Positions 43,136-54,782 of a DNA stretch of 64,000 bases are shown in pieces. A program made the translations under genes and the position numbers. The stretch is from Liquidambar formosana (taxonomy: Eukaryota; Streptophyta; Magnoliopsida; Saxifragales; Altingiaceae). Below the pieces are notes generated by a model, which was not told the origin of the DNA, ran no database searches, and saw only the letters and a program-made list of their open reading frames with translations. Location of the stretch: positions 29,603,675-29,667,674 of the forward strand of contig CM077824.1 in assembly GCA_039720395.1 (NCBI GenBank), read 5' to 3'. The number at the start of each line of letters is the position of its first letter. The first letter of the stretch is position 1.

Positions 43136-43627
43136 ATACGATCAATTGGGTTGGTTATTTTAGGTGTACTTGTACTATAATTGTCGGGCAGAAAGTAATT
43201 TGAATCCTATATTGTTTTGAGTTTCATAATAGTTTGAACTCGTGGTGCAAAACCGATGGGAATACAAGTAGTTTTTGTTTTCATTGTTCTCCCCTTTCGA
43301 ATTCCTACATGCATATGTATTTTTTGTTTTTGGATTTTAAGTGAGTTGGTAAGTTAATATTATGACGGAGTAAATTTGTACGGTGATCCCTTAGGAAGTT
43401 ATTATAATTCAGATTCTCTCCCTTAGTCCTTTTTGTTCGATGGGTTTCTTTGAGCTGGTAACTATTGGTTTTGCGATGTGAGGTCAACCAACCCATGATC
43501 TTGAAACATTAATTGGTTACACAGTAACATTGGTTCAATCTTTAAAGCTCATTGTTTTTAATGAAACTCAAATTTTTTTGCTAATAGTTTTGGGTCTGTA
43601 GAAGTCAGAACGTTAACCAATAAAGAT
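43136..43627. other. No feature seen
   Basis: AT-rich spacer after the LTR remnant. No open frame above 65 codons and no terminal repeats. Confidence 0.4.
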
Positions 43628-43775
43628 GACCCTTCTAACCCACTAGGGCTAGCCTAGTGGTGAGGGAAAGTGGGGTAAAGGGAATGAGTAATATAGGTTA
43701 GGGATTCAAACCCATTGTACTAGGACTAAACAAAGAAAAAAAAAGGAAAGAAGAAGAAAAAGAAGAAGAAGAAGA
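43628..43775 (+). repeat. tRNA-derived SINE candidate
   Basis: TAGCCTAGTGG near 43652 fits the pol III A box and GGGATTCAAACCC near 43700 fits the B box, about 50 bp apart. An A/G-rich tail (43734-43772) follows, as in plant SINEs. No clear target duplication was found. Confidence 0.5.
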
Positions 43776-45798
43776 CCCACATGAAGCCTCTTTGGTTGCA
43801 GGCAATCCAATGAAGCCTATTTGGTTGGAGCCAATCCCAAAAAATAACATTCCATCTAAAAGTCTAAAATACCATTCCTATTAACTAAAAGATGCTTCTT
43901 AACAGGAGAATGAGATCTTCCTTGAAAAACAACTCCTCTCGTTGAAGAGATTGATGATGCCCATTAATGCAACTCTATCCAAATTTTTTCTAAAATTTTT
44001 CAAAATCTCTCATGGGTTGAGACCTACTATGGGACTTATGTAAATCCCACCCCTTCTATATGCACAGAATTATGACTTCTAACTTGTCCATTCATCCTAT
44101 TTTTTGGGAACCAAACGGATCCGACAACTAGCTAACTCAATTTTAAATTACTTGCCCAAATGAAGGTACCTCAAGCTTAGATACCATCCCAAGTAAGGTC
44201 TTCATACCCCAACACCAAGATACAAATTCCTTCCCAATCCTTCCAATCAAAATCCAAGACAATACAAATATACCACAATACAAATATACATGAAACAAGG
44301 ATTTCTACCGAGACCAGGAGCCTCAAGCTAACTAGAACTCCCTTAACATAAAGACATGCATTGAATGTTTAAATATTTCTTTCAAAAATTTTGGAAAATT
44401 CAGCATGATCATGTCTGTAAACAGGACATCCCGAGTTATTGACTTATGAAAACTGTAGAAAATATACATTATAAATAGATAAAAGGAAAGACCACACATT
44501 GGGCATTATTTCTCCAACTCACAGTTGACGGGTAAAAAGGGCTAATCCATAATCTAAGAAATCCTATGTTCCAAATGACAATCTATAATCATTCTAAAAA
44601 GTAAACATATTCAATACATTACACCAAAATTATAGCATATTATATAAATGCTAAAACATTGCCTGAATTACATATTATAAAAATATTTTACAGCCAACAA
44701 AACAAACCCCAACATGATAACATATCTAATTACACCAAAACATGATTTTTTTTTTCCCCCTCATTTTAGATTCTCTCGCTAGAGCTAATTCCTGCTGCAA
44801 CTTTAATAATTGAGATTGCAATTCTACATTTTGCTTCTCATTAACACATCAAGCTAAAGAAATTCTGCATCTTGACCAATTGGGGGTTCAACTCCCACTT
44901 TTCATCCTCATAAGCATATCGAGCTAAAGCCAACTTCTCATGCAGTTCCAAGACTTTTCCTCCTGTAAAAAGGGGAAGAGACAACCTAGACTTGAATTAT
45001 AGCTACAAATTTCTTCGATTCGAATCTTCAATTTTTTTAGGGGAAGACCTAAAATCTCAAAGCATTAAAAGAAAAAACGACCGTTATAAGGCAAAAAGAA
45101 ACAAATAAATATATAAATACTTAATTCAAGAAAAGTGATTACAGAATCAGGAAGCATCCAAAATTCCAAAGGAGAGTAACACTACATGTTAAGGCTACGG
45201 AAGAAGGGTTATAGGGTAAAAAAAAAAAAAAAAAAAAAAAAAGAAAGAAAAAGAAAGTAGGAATGGAATAATCTTATTCAATATTAGTAGTATCTATGGT
45301 GATGAATCATTACAATGTAGGCCTTCTCACACTAATAATACCCATCAAGAGGAAACCGAAAATGACCATAAGATTTGAGACCATGCCATATACCTTCCAT
45401 TTAGCTTAGCATAAATTGAAATATAAACCAATAAAAATCAAAAGAAATCAAATGAAAGAGAAGCTAATATCATGGATTATAATGACACAAATCGAAAAAA
45501 GCACAATACCGTATACATGCATAAATATACATATCAAAGGATAGACTTGGTTCACTTTGTATGCACAACAAGTTTTAGTTAAAAGAAATATGCTTTTCTT
45601 AATACATTTTCACACAGTATCTCACTTAAATCTAAGCCACAAGAAAGCAACAATAGGATTCAAAATGATGAATCTTTGACAAAAAGATACCTCAATTGTC
45701 TAGGTAACTCGACGGATTTTAAGTTGAAATTAGAAGTTTATCTGAGTCGAATGATCTAATTGATTAATTACCCAAAATATGTAACTTTATTAAGGATA
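43776..45798. other. AT-rich, no gene seen; poly-A tract
   Basis: No supportable gene. An A tract with interspersed G lies at 45219-45257. Scattered short frames only. Confidence 0.45.
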
Positions 45799-45990
45799 TA
45801 CTCCCGCTATCTCACAAAGATAGGCGTTCTCTTTTCTTTTTGGCTGTACCAAAATATTTGTCACTTTGAAAAGTTAAATTATAAATTTTTGGGAAAATGA
45901 CGAAATGATGGGTCAAAATAAAAGTAATCCTAAAAAAAGGGATAAAGCTTTCCTATTCCATTCAAAGTGACAATAATAAATTTTAATTCC
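45799..45990. repeat. Stowaway/mariner-like MITE remnant (tentative)
   Basis: TACTCCCGCTATCTCACAAAG resembles the 'TACTCCCTCCGTCCC' start of Tc1/mariner MITEs. It is followed by CCAAAATATTTGTCACTTTG. A stretch at 45893-45935 (GGGAAAATGACGAAATG, then GGGTCAAAATAAAAGTAA) is about 85% similar to the reverse complement of 51727-51770, on the far side of solo LTR C, so related copies flank that insertion. Confidence 0.35.
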
Positions 45991-46443
45991 AAAAAGAGAG
46001 GATTTAGGGTCAAATGTCCATTATACCATTTTAGTGTTTTTTTTTTTTTTTTTGTACCACCCAAACTTGTCAAACCATTCCCCTCTTTCCTTATTAAATA
46101 AAACTTAACCTTAATATTTCTCTTCTGTGTTGAAAAAATAAAAAAAATAGAAGAGAAAGAAAGAAAGAAGTTCTCCAGTTATATGTTTTGTACGGGATTG
46201 GAAACTTTCATTTACAAAGATGTCATTCAACTACCGGAAAAAATAAAAAAGTAAAAACCTTTTCAAATCTAAGTGTGTAGATGATTATTATTTTAGTTGA
46301 AAAACAAATACATGATTGGTATTTTTGAATTATATTTTGAGATTTTTAAATTAAGATAGAAAGGATGGGTATAGTACTTTAATGTAAGGAAGGTATTTAG
46401 GTGAGATATTAAAATAAATAAATAAATAAATAAAAAGGGTAAA
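45991..46443. other. AT-rich spacer, no gene seen
   Basis: Poly-T run near 46038-46055 and an AAAT-type microsatellite just before 46440. Nothing else recognised. Confidence 0.45.
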
Positions 46444-48330
46444 ATGAGTGTTGCTACCCCAAAAAGAGGGATGGGATGTTTTCCCTTCCTAACGTTTTTG
46501 GGACGACCCCAGGGCATCCGTTTTTCTGGTGGGTGTGTGTTGAGTTCATTTCAAGGGTGCCTTGACCGTCCTAGGCATGCGAGCATATCTAAAATTATCA
46601 AGGCTATGGAGTCGCCACCAATCAGGGGGTTTGAGGACGTGACTGGGCATCCTATGGTTGATTAGAGAGTGGGATCATCTGAGATCCCAAAAAAAATAAG
46701 TCCATCTGAGGTCTTATCATCAAACGGATCCATTTGAGGTCCATTTGGAAATTGATTGACTCCTAGTGGTCTATGAGACTAAAGATTGCGGGTAAGGGGG
46801 TTTGGTTACGAGTGGGGAAGGTGTGAGGCACCCCACATCGCCCGTTGGAATCCAACGGTTCCCGATTTCAACGATGTTTTCTGATTAAAATCCCATTTGA
46901 TATTGTTAAGTTCCTACACGAAGAATTTGACATAGAATACCCTTTTGAAGGGTGTTGAATTTGTTGTTTGAAAAGAGATCCTTAAAGACATTAGAACAAG
47001 ATCTCTTTTAAAGTGTTGTTTTGAAAGAGTATACCTTAAGGTTGTGAATGAAATTTGTTTGAAAGGACCACAAATTCACCTTCCTTCTCTTGGGTATCTT
47101 AGGTCAAATTGATTAACTCTAAAATGCCCATATCTTACAGTGGTAAAAATTAATCCTTTATGAAGGTATGGAAATGGAAAAGATGTGAGTCCATTTTTAA
47201 AGAATTAATATCAAGTGCGAACCTCTTTGGGATTCTGAGAAAGCTCAAGACTTTTGAAATCGGGGAATGGGTAGAGAAAAAGGATACTTTTTGAAAGCTA
47301 TTGAAATAAAGGGATGTTCCCTTTTGAAGGGAAATGATTGCCTTTTGAAGATAGGGGTTCCTTTTGAAGGAAGAAAATGTATTTGTTTGAGGAAAGAACA
47401 CTTTTGATGTGTGAAGGAATTTTGGTTTAAAAGTGGAAGTGAAACTTTATGATTCTTAATCCCAAATAGAAAGGATATCCTGTATAGAATGATGGTTTTG
47501 GAAAATTGACTTCATGTGATAGAATGACGTTTCTTGAAAGGAAAGCGCGTGCTCCTTTTTTACGAAAAGAATCTTTCGAGTTATTCTTTTGGAATGAACT
47601 CGTCAATTGAAAAATGAGGCATGCGTTTAACAATCTGCTCAATGGCAAGAAACTCTTTTTGAATCAAAATCTTTATTTGATAAAGATGGTAATGTTGTCA
47701 AAAAATGATTTGTGGGAAAATGGTCCCATGCAAGTATAGATCTTTCAATAAGGATTTGGGATATAAAGACCCCTTTTTTTATTTTGAGAAAGACTTTTGA
47801 AAAAGTATTTGAAGCTTTTAAAGCATGAAATGGTTAGGACGAATTTAAACTCAATCTAGGTGCGCACTTGAATTAATTGAATAAAAATGCGAGCAACTAA
47901 ACCTCCTAAGGATTGGAATTTTTACTACGTGACATAGGGACACGCAGGAGTTTTTGGATTCAGGGTAAAGTGATTCATTGGAATCTGGCGGGTTAATTGA
48001 TTAAGTCCATTTGATGGTGATAAGCTATTATGTTATGGACGAGTTCTTAAGCATTTGATACTGTAAAATTTTATCTATAGCATAATAGTTTACCTCGAAA
48101 CTTGAATTGAATTTTATTCACATGGAAACAGAACTAAAACATTATCATAGCATGAAATTTCAATATAAACACATCAAAAGTGTCAAAAGATATACAAACA
48201 TAATCAACCTTAGAAAGGTTTGGAATTCATGAATGCGATGTTTATTGCTTTGAAAAGCACAAGTATATGTACATAAAATAAAAAGGGTCAAGTGACCACA
48301 AAAAGTGCTCAAGTATTGGGGCAAAAGGTT

Positions 48331-48505
48331 GCAACGACCACAACCCGGAGGGTAGCGAAAAGCCATAACTTCTAAATAAAGCGGTAAATAGTTAGAATTT
48401 TTAAGGGCAAGAGTCGCAACGACCACAACCCGGAGGATTCAACCTCAGTAGTAAATAATTAGAATTTTTAGGGGCAAGAGTCGCAACGACCACAACCCGG
48501 AGGAT
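48331..48505. repeat. Short direct repeats in solo LTR C
   Basis: GCAACGACCACAACCCGGAGG occurs three times (starts 48331, 48416, 48483), the last two with identical flanks (GGGCAAGAGTC before, ATTCAACCTC after). Probably a small local tandem expansion. Confidence 0.7.
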
Positions 48506-49703
48506 TCAACCTCGAAATTAAAAGAAAGAATAAAGAGACCTACTGCGCCTCATATCATGAGCGTGTAAGGGCCGTAGCTCAAGGAAACAAGAAGAGGTTA
48601 GTGTAAACAATATGTATGCATGCATGAACCTAACCTTGCCAAATTTGATTTTGTTTAAACATCATATCAACCTTTTGACGTGCTTAAATTTCCATTTCAC
48701 ACATCATATATGCAAGCTCACATGCGATGAAAGAAAAATGAAAAATGGGTGCTAGCAACCTATTGGAATGGTTTGCAAGCATTGGGTGTTTTTAGGATTT
48801 CCCTGCCTTTAACCCACCATACAAAGGTTAATCCCTTCACGACACGTGTTAGGAGACCTAGGTACATACTCAGGCTAAGGTATGGAAGGTGACAATCACA
48901 TATTAAGGCTGCAAGAATAATGGTAAGCTTAATAGGAAATTAAACTAAAAAGCTTAGGAATGAATTTAAAAAGAAAGATGCTCACCTAGTGTAGGTAATT
49001 TCACCTTTGCTTTGACCAAGTTAGGGTTGAGTGCTCCTTTCCTAGGTTTGAAAATCTTCTTTGAGATACTCCTTTGGTGATTCCAAGTGTGCTTGGAAGG
49101 TGGTGGAGTGAAATAGGGAAGGAAAGTGGGGTAACAGTGGAGTTACCAGTCAGCAGAAGTGAAATTGCCACTCAGAAGACACGAAATTGACAGTCTTTCT
49201 GTAGTAAAACTGCAGCAGAATTTGTGTCTCTCTTATGCTATCCAAATGGAACTTGGATGGTTCAAGTCTTGGCTTTTCCTTCAAAAACAGCCCCCAAATA
49301 TGTGTGAAAGGGTTCTTGAGAGGATGTGTGGTAGATTTCTTTTTGTGGTAGGTGAAATTGGATTGGATTTTGGGTTGGATGGATTAGTGTTTAGGATGGC
49401 TTTCTTTTGATGGAATGATTAGTGCATGGGTTAGTGTGAGGATGAAATGGATTAGGGCTTCCTCATTGAGTGGGGGAAGATGGAATAAGGCTAGGGATTA
49501 GGGGTTTTGGAAATTGGCCCTTAATACATAAAAATGGGGGCTATTTGTAGGAAAATTTTGACTTTTAGGGGTAAAATGGACATTTGGAAGGGCATTTTGG
49601 TCACATGGGACATGGAGGGCTTTTAGGTTTTGTTTGCTAAAGGAATTACCCCATTTGATGAGGGCAAGATGGTCCAAAAGTGGCAAAAGGGCAAACTGAG
49701 TAT

Positions 49704-49825
49704 CCACACTGGCCAGGCCAGCGTGGAAAACAGTCCCATCTAGGCAGTTGGATTTCAGCTGCAGGAGGCTACAGGATTCTGCAGAGCTGAAAGCAAGATC
49801 TTCCACGCTGGTTTGGCCAGCGTGG
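49704..49825. repeat. Paired GC-rich hairpins in solo LTR C
   Basis: CCACACTGGCC-A-GGCCAGCGTGG (49704-49726, one mismatch) and CCACGCTGG-TTTGG-CCAGCGTGG (49803-49825, perfect 9-bp arms). They are two versions of one hairpin about 100 bp apart. Confidence 0.75.
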
Positions 49826-50194
49826 GCACAGTTATCCCACATTTGTGATGATTTCTCATCATCACACATGAGAACTTGTGTTTTTTGGGCAGTGTGCCCT
49901 TCTAAAAGCTGTAGGGCCGTTGTGGTGGGCCTAGGGTGGTGGTCCGCCCTACTATGGGCCATACGATCGCGTGATCGCGTTCGATTGATGATCGGGTGAA
50001 ATCCGACCATTGATCTTGAATGGGGATTGGAACTTTGGGTCCCCAAACTTGGTTCGGGACCAAAGAATGGAGTGTGCACTTTCTAGAGTGGGATTGAATG
50101 GCCCGAATGCGAGCATGATGCTCGTAAGGCTCTGCAATTAGGGTTTTGTTGATAGTGAGCCAAATGAGGCCCGATCTTCGATCAAATGGTCCTG

Positions 50195-51433
50195 TATTGA
50201 TCTTGAGGGGTTGAATTGAAGATCCAATGGTCGGTTTGACCATTGGATGAGAAATTGTGAGGATTTGAACTACCTAAAGTTGCATTAGGGGTTCGATTTT
50301 GGGCGATTTGGGGATCAGAGGGCTCGTGCCTTCTGATTCCCAATCAAATGGTCCTAAACCGCTCTAGGGATGTTGAATTAAAGATCCTACGGTTGGATTG
50401 ACCGTCGGATCAAAGATTGTTAGGAATTGAACCACCTAGTACCGATTTAAGGGTTCGATTCGGGGCAAATTGGGGATCGGAGGGCTCGTGCCTTCTGATT
50501 CCCAATCAAATGGTCTTATACCACTCTAGGGATGTAGAACTGAAGATCCTACGGTAGGATTGACCGTCGGATCAAAGATTGTTAGGAATTGAACCACCTA
50601 GTATCGATTTAGGGGTTCAATTTGGGGGAAATTGGGGATCGGAGGGCTCATGCCTTCTGATACCCAATCCAATGACCCTAGACCACTCTAGGGATGTTGA
50701 ATTGAAGATCCTACAGTGGAATTGGCTGTGGGATCAAAGATTGTTGGAGATCGAACCACCTAGTACCGATTTAGGGGTTCGATTCGGGGGAAATTGGGGA
50801 TCGGAGGGCTCGTGCCTTCTGATTCCCAATCAAATGGTCCTAGACCGCTCTAGGGATGTTAAATTGAAGATCCTACGGTTGGATTGACCGTCGGATCAAA
50901 GATTGTTATGAATTGAACCACCTAGTGCTGAATTAGGGGTTCGATTGGGGGAAATTGGGGATCGGAGGGCTCGTGCCTTCTGATTCCCAATAAAATGGTC
51001 CTAGACCTCTCTAGGGATGATGAATTGAAGATCCTACGGTTCGATTAACCGTTGGATCAAAGATTTTTGGGGATTGAACCACCTAGTGCTAAATTTGGGG
51101 TTCGATTGGGGGTGAATGGGGGATCGGAGGGCTCGTGCCCTTTGATTCTCAATCAAATGGTCCTAGACCACTCTAGGGATGTTGAATTGAAGATCCTATG
51201 GTTAGATTGACAGTCAGATCAAAGATTGCTGGAGATTGAAACACCTAGTACCGATTTAGGAGTTCGATTTGGGGGAAATTGGGGATCGGAGGGCTCGTGC
51301 CCTCTGATTCCCGATCAAATGATCCTAGACTGCTCTACGGATGTTGAGTTGAAGATCCTACGGTGGAATTGACCGTGGGATCAAAGATTGTTGGAGATTG
51401 AACCACCTAGTACCGATTTAGGGGTTCGATTCG
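50195..51433. repeat. 162-bp tandem array with conserved hairpin, solo LTR C
   Basis: About 7.5 units; the marker GATCCTA starts at 50383, 50545, 50707, 50869, 51030, 51192 and 51354, spacing 161-162 bp. Each unit begins with a hairpin, e.g. GATCCTACGGT / ACCGTCGGATC with a 7-bp loop, and contains GGATCGGAGGGCTCGTGCC and GGTTCGATT. Variant arms at 50221 (GATCCAATGGT/ACCATTGGAT) and 50707 (ACAG/CTGT) keep pairing; the unit at 51192 has lost it. Confidence 0.85.
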
Positions 51434-51631
51434 GGGTTTTCGGGTATCGTGCCCTTTCCTAGCTCTTGGGCCTCAGAAATCGAAGGTCGAATTGACGAGA
51501 GGCTTTGTCCTAGTGGGTAGGACAGGGTCAATGAAGTTAGGTACGGAGCATGTCTGACCTAATTATACTGTTGACGGGTTAATCGATTTTGTCCGGAGGC
51601 GGCCCGGCAAAATGTGGGTGTCTACAATGAG

Positions 51632-52205
51632 TACCATAAAATGGTAAATGGTAGAAGCCCTTTTTTAGGGATTAAAGTATATTACTTCCTTTTTAAATGG
51701 AATATGAAAGATTTGACATCTTATTTTGAATTACTTTTATTTTGACCTACCATTATGTCATTCTCCTAAAAAAAAATTAACTTTCCCATACTATCCTTTA
51801 TTACATCAAGAATTATTTTAAAAACAACCAATGCATTGATAGTAGGATAAGGGTACTTTTGGAAAGAAAAAGTTGAACGGATGACAAATCAATGCATTAA
51901 TTGATTTTCTTAATGTGCGTGCTTTTTCAAAGAGGCCAATCTTAGTGGGAGAGAAGGATTACAACTTTTCAAGCTTTTTAACATGCAATCAAACCTTAAA
52001 TCTTGGATTCTTAATCTACACATCAAAAAATGCAACCATTGGATTTTTGTTCTCACTCCCCAATCTAGGTTTTTAGAAAGTGGGCTTTTGGAAAAAAACA
52101 AAAAAACAAAAAAAAAAAACAAAAAGGAGAAGAAGAAGAAAAGAAAAGAAATTCGGCAAGCAAAAGAGCTCACCTGTAGGTCTGTCAAGCCTTCCTTTCC
52201 ATCAA
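51632..52205. other. AT-rich spacer with MITE-like fragment, no gene
   Basis: 51650-51775 includes sequence related in inverted orientation to 45890-45985. The A-rich tract 52095-52155 is low complexity. No gene. Confidence 0.4.
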
Positions 52206-53573
52206 TGATACGAACGCTTGGGTAGAACTCACCCTTGAAAACCGGTTTGCAAGGGGAGGGTGCTCAGGAGCTAATATACACATGGTTAAGCCCATACTTA
52301 ACCGATGCGGGACATTAGGATCGTAACATACTACCACACTTCCGCAACCGACGACCACGGTGGCCCACTCTATTGGCACTGACCCAATGGTAGCCTTTTC
52401 CCTTTTTGGTGGCTTCACTCACCTACTAGCCTAGTATGTAAATACTCGTACTATACCCATATAATACACGTACGTACGTATTTTTAAAAAAAACTCTCAT
52501 TTGCTGTACAAAGTTCAAACATAATTAAAAATACTCATTTTTTTTGTAGCAAATGTATAGTTCGCGTATTTGACATATTCCGTATTATACTTATGTTAAA
52601 ATACTCTTCATTGTAGTTGACAATTTGACTACAATAATGTTGACAATTCGACTCTTACTATAATCATCGACAATATTACTGTCAATATTTAAAATATCTT
52701 GATTCTTATCTTTTTTTTGTTAAATCAAGATTTAATTTATAATTTTTTATCTCTTAATATAATTTTTTTTGGGTTTGTTAAAGATTAGATGATGATATAT
52801 ATTCTTTTGCTATATAGACCACATTTCATACGATTTTAGGACAAAACCTATAAAATAGTTTAGGAGATGGAAATGTGAAAATATATATAGATCAAGATTT
52901 ATATACTTATTAATCTTTAGCCATCTTCTTAGTCAAATTCCTGCTTCTTTCTATGTAAATGTAAAAAAAAATAATAATAATAATAAAATAGATTATTATT
53001 TTATATGTGATTGATTTTTTAATAATATTTTATGAATATTTAAATAAAACAATATAAAAATAGTGATTAATAGTGATATACTAAATGAAATAACATAACA
53101 CACTCGCGTATTTTTTATACCGAATTTTTAATTAAGATTCATATTGTACCCATATATGCACGTATCTGCATTATTTTCATTTCCCTTTTTTATGCCGAAT
53201 TTTTCATCATATTTTTGTTAAGAAAAAATGAATTATACTCCGTATGTATGCCGTCCCATATTCTCCCATACCGTATTTTACTAACTATGCCTACCAGTAT
53301 TCAATGACTAAATACCATGCCCATACACAATACCAAACCATTTTAATCCAGCCTATAGGTCACCTCTTCTACAGCAATCGACTGTAGAGAACTGCAACTC
53401 ATACTGTGTTCGATCCCATACTCGACATGGTGGCTAGCTCTGATACCAAATGATATGAACCCCTGAATAGAATTCACCCTTAAAAACCAACTTGCAAGGG
53501 GAGGATGCTCAAGAGTTAATATACACATGGTTAAGCCCATACTTAACCAATGTAGGACATTAGGATCGTAACA
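52206..53573 (-). mobile_element. TRIM-like element (short LTRs, tRNA-iMet primer site)
   Basis: Two 123-bp terminal copies, 52206-52328 and 53451-53573, in the same orientation. Each runs TGATAYGAAC...GGATCGTAACA (minus strand TGTTACGATCC...). Next to the right copy is GCTCTGATACCA (53437-53448), i.e. TGGTATCAGAGC on the minus strand, the standard tRNA-iMet primer site. The internal part is about 1.1 kb, AT-rich and non-coding, which is long for a TRIM and may include another insertion. The flanking 5-mers (ATCAA and GTCGA) do not match, so ends or duplications have decayed. The LTRs differ at about 16 sites. Confidence 0.65.
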
Positions 53574-53865
53574 GTCGATCATCACATTGGATTCCCTCCG
53601 ATAATGGCTTCTTGAGGACAGCGAAAGATAGATGGAGATGGAAATGCCTAGCCTCAGGAGAAGTGGGGAAAGGATAGGATAAGGCATGAATGGCACGAGA
53701 AAGGGAATTGCAAAGGAGATCTTTTGCTTCACAACACAAAACGCAACGTTTTTTAGGTAACATTGAGCTGATGCCATTAACGTTTGGCTTTTGGGATCAA
53801 AACGCCTTCTCTTGGGGTCATTTTATCAATTAGAATCACTTCGACAGTCCCGATGGGGTGCTACG

Positions 53866-53963
53866 CCACGTGGTACCATCTAGAGCAACCTCGATATTAA
53901 ATCTGAACGCGTCCTTGCTCCCATTTAATAGGTGCAAGGGGGTTCCTCCCTCACCTATAAATA
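53866..53963 (+). promoter_or_regulatory. G-box and TATA promoter-like segment
   Basis: Perfect palindrome CCACGTGG at 53866-53873 (G-box) and TATAAATA at 53956-53963, followed by a CT-rich leader-like stretch with AAGACACACC. It resembles a plant promoter or the U3/R of an LTR. No coding sequence follows, and the downstream text up to about 54430 is not recognised. Confidence 0.4.
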
Positions 53964-54652
53964 CCTTCCCTCATCTCATTCAAGACACACCTCCAAGCTC
54001 CTTTCTTAGGCCTTATTGAACCCTTGCCACTTTTCCTCCGTATTTTCCCTCTCTAACCCCAGATTTCTACGCTCAGATTTTATGTGAGAAGCTTTAGTTG
54101 AGCCGAACATGCGACCACATAACATTAGGGAAGTGAGCACAGGTCCTGCATCAATTAAACACGTTGATATTCATTACTCTGTCTTTTGGGTCAGCTAGTT
54201 TTTAACAGCCTTCTTTTGGCAAGAGGCTTATCGCAGGTGCCATAGAATCTCGGTTATTTCGCAAGAAGAAAATAGGGGGTCTGTTGAATTTCAAGTATTC
54301 AGTTTCACCAATAAAATACGAAGATTGTGTATGTTAAGATTTTAAGGTTAGAATTTGTTGATATTCTAGAAATAGGCTGCAGGAAATTTTTATACAGCAA
54401 TCATCGTAAGACCCTATAGATTAATGTCGTTTTTAGAGAAAATATAGCAGCACATGAACTTATGGTGGAGAAGAAGAAAAGAGATAATCTAGGAATCACT
54501 CTTTGAAGTCTTTACGCATCACACCTAAGGTCCCGTAGGCATAAGATCTAAGATTAGAGAAAATGCCTCACACCTTCAAAGCTTGTGAATCACTCACAAA
54601 TTTTATATATTTATATATAGATATAGATATTGGTTGTATTCCCATCAGCACG

Positions 54653-54782
54653 TGCTGATATAACTTATGTCAACACCATGCATTAGAGGTTGTACCTCTT
54701 CCATTGGTCCAATGTACATCATATCCCACTAATATACAAGGTACAACTCCTAATGCGGGTGTTAACATAAGTTATATCAACA
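54653..54782. mobile_element. MITE with 45-bp inverted repeats
   Basis: Left arm 54653-54698 (TGCTGATATAACTTATGTC...) and right arm 54738-54782 (...ACATAAGTTATATCAACA) are inverted copies with a few mismatches. Short unpaired centre of about 40 bp. It is non-coding. Target duplication is unclear, so superfamily is not assigned. Confidence 0.6.

Larger units (their letters stand above)
46449..51626 (-). mobile_element. Solo LTR C, 5.2 kb Tat/Ogre-like
   Basis: TG...CA bounded (TGTTGCTACCCC ... GGTGTCTACA), flanked by ATGAG at 46444-46448 and 51627-51631. On the minus strand it begins TGTAGACACCCACATTTTG, the Tat/Ogre LTR start. It carries the block GGAGTCGCCACC (46608-46619) and GGGAAGGTGTGAGGCACCCC (46815), both also present in modified form near the same end of the other two Tat LTRs. 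At 5178 bp it is a very long LTR, within the range reported for Ogre. No internal domain remains, so it is the product of LTR-LTR recombination. Several frames of 60-190 codons inside are not supported as genes. Confidence 0.85.

Noticed and set aside
49498..50079. 193-codon minus-strand frame in solo LTR C
   Set aside because: Lies wholly inside an LTR, overlaps other open frames in different registers, and includes one of the GC hairpins; no domain recognised.
50579..50887. 102-codon frame in the 162-bp array
   Set aside because: Period 162 is divisible by three; it is a by-product of the repeat.
52295..52320. snRNA-type upstream sequence element (GTCCCACATCG-like) in the TRIM LTR
   Set aside because: The left copy reads GTCCCGCATCGG and the right copy GTCCTACATTGG; neither matches fully and no snRNA-like body follows.
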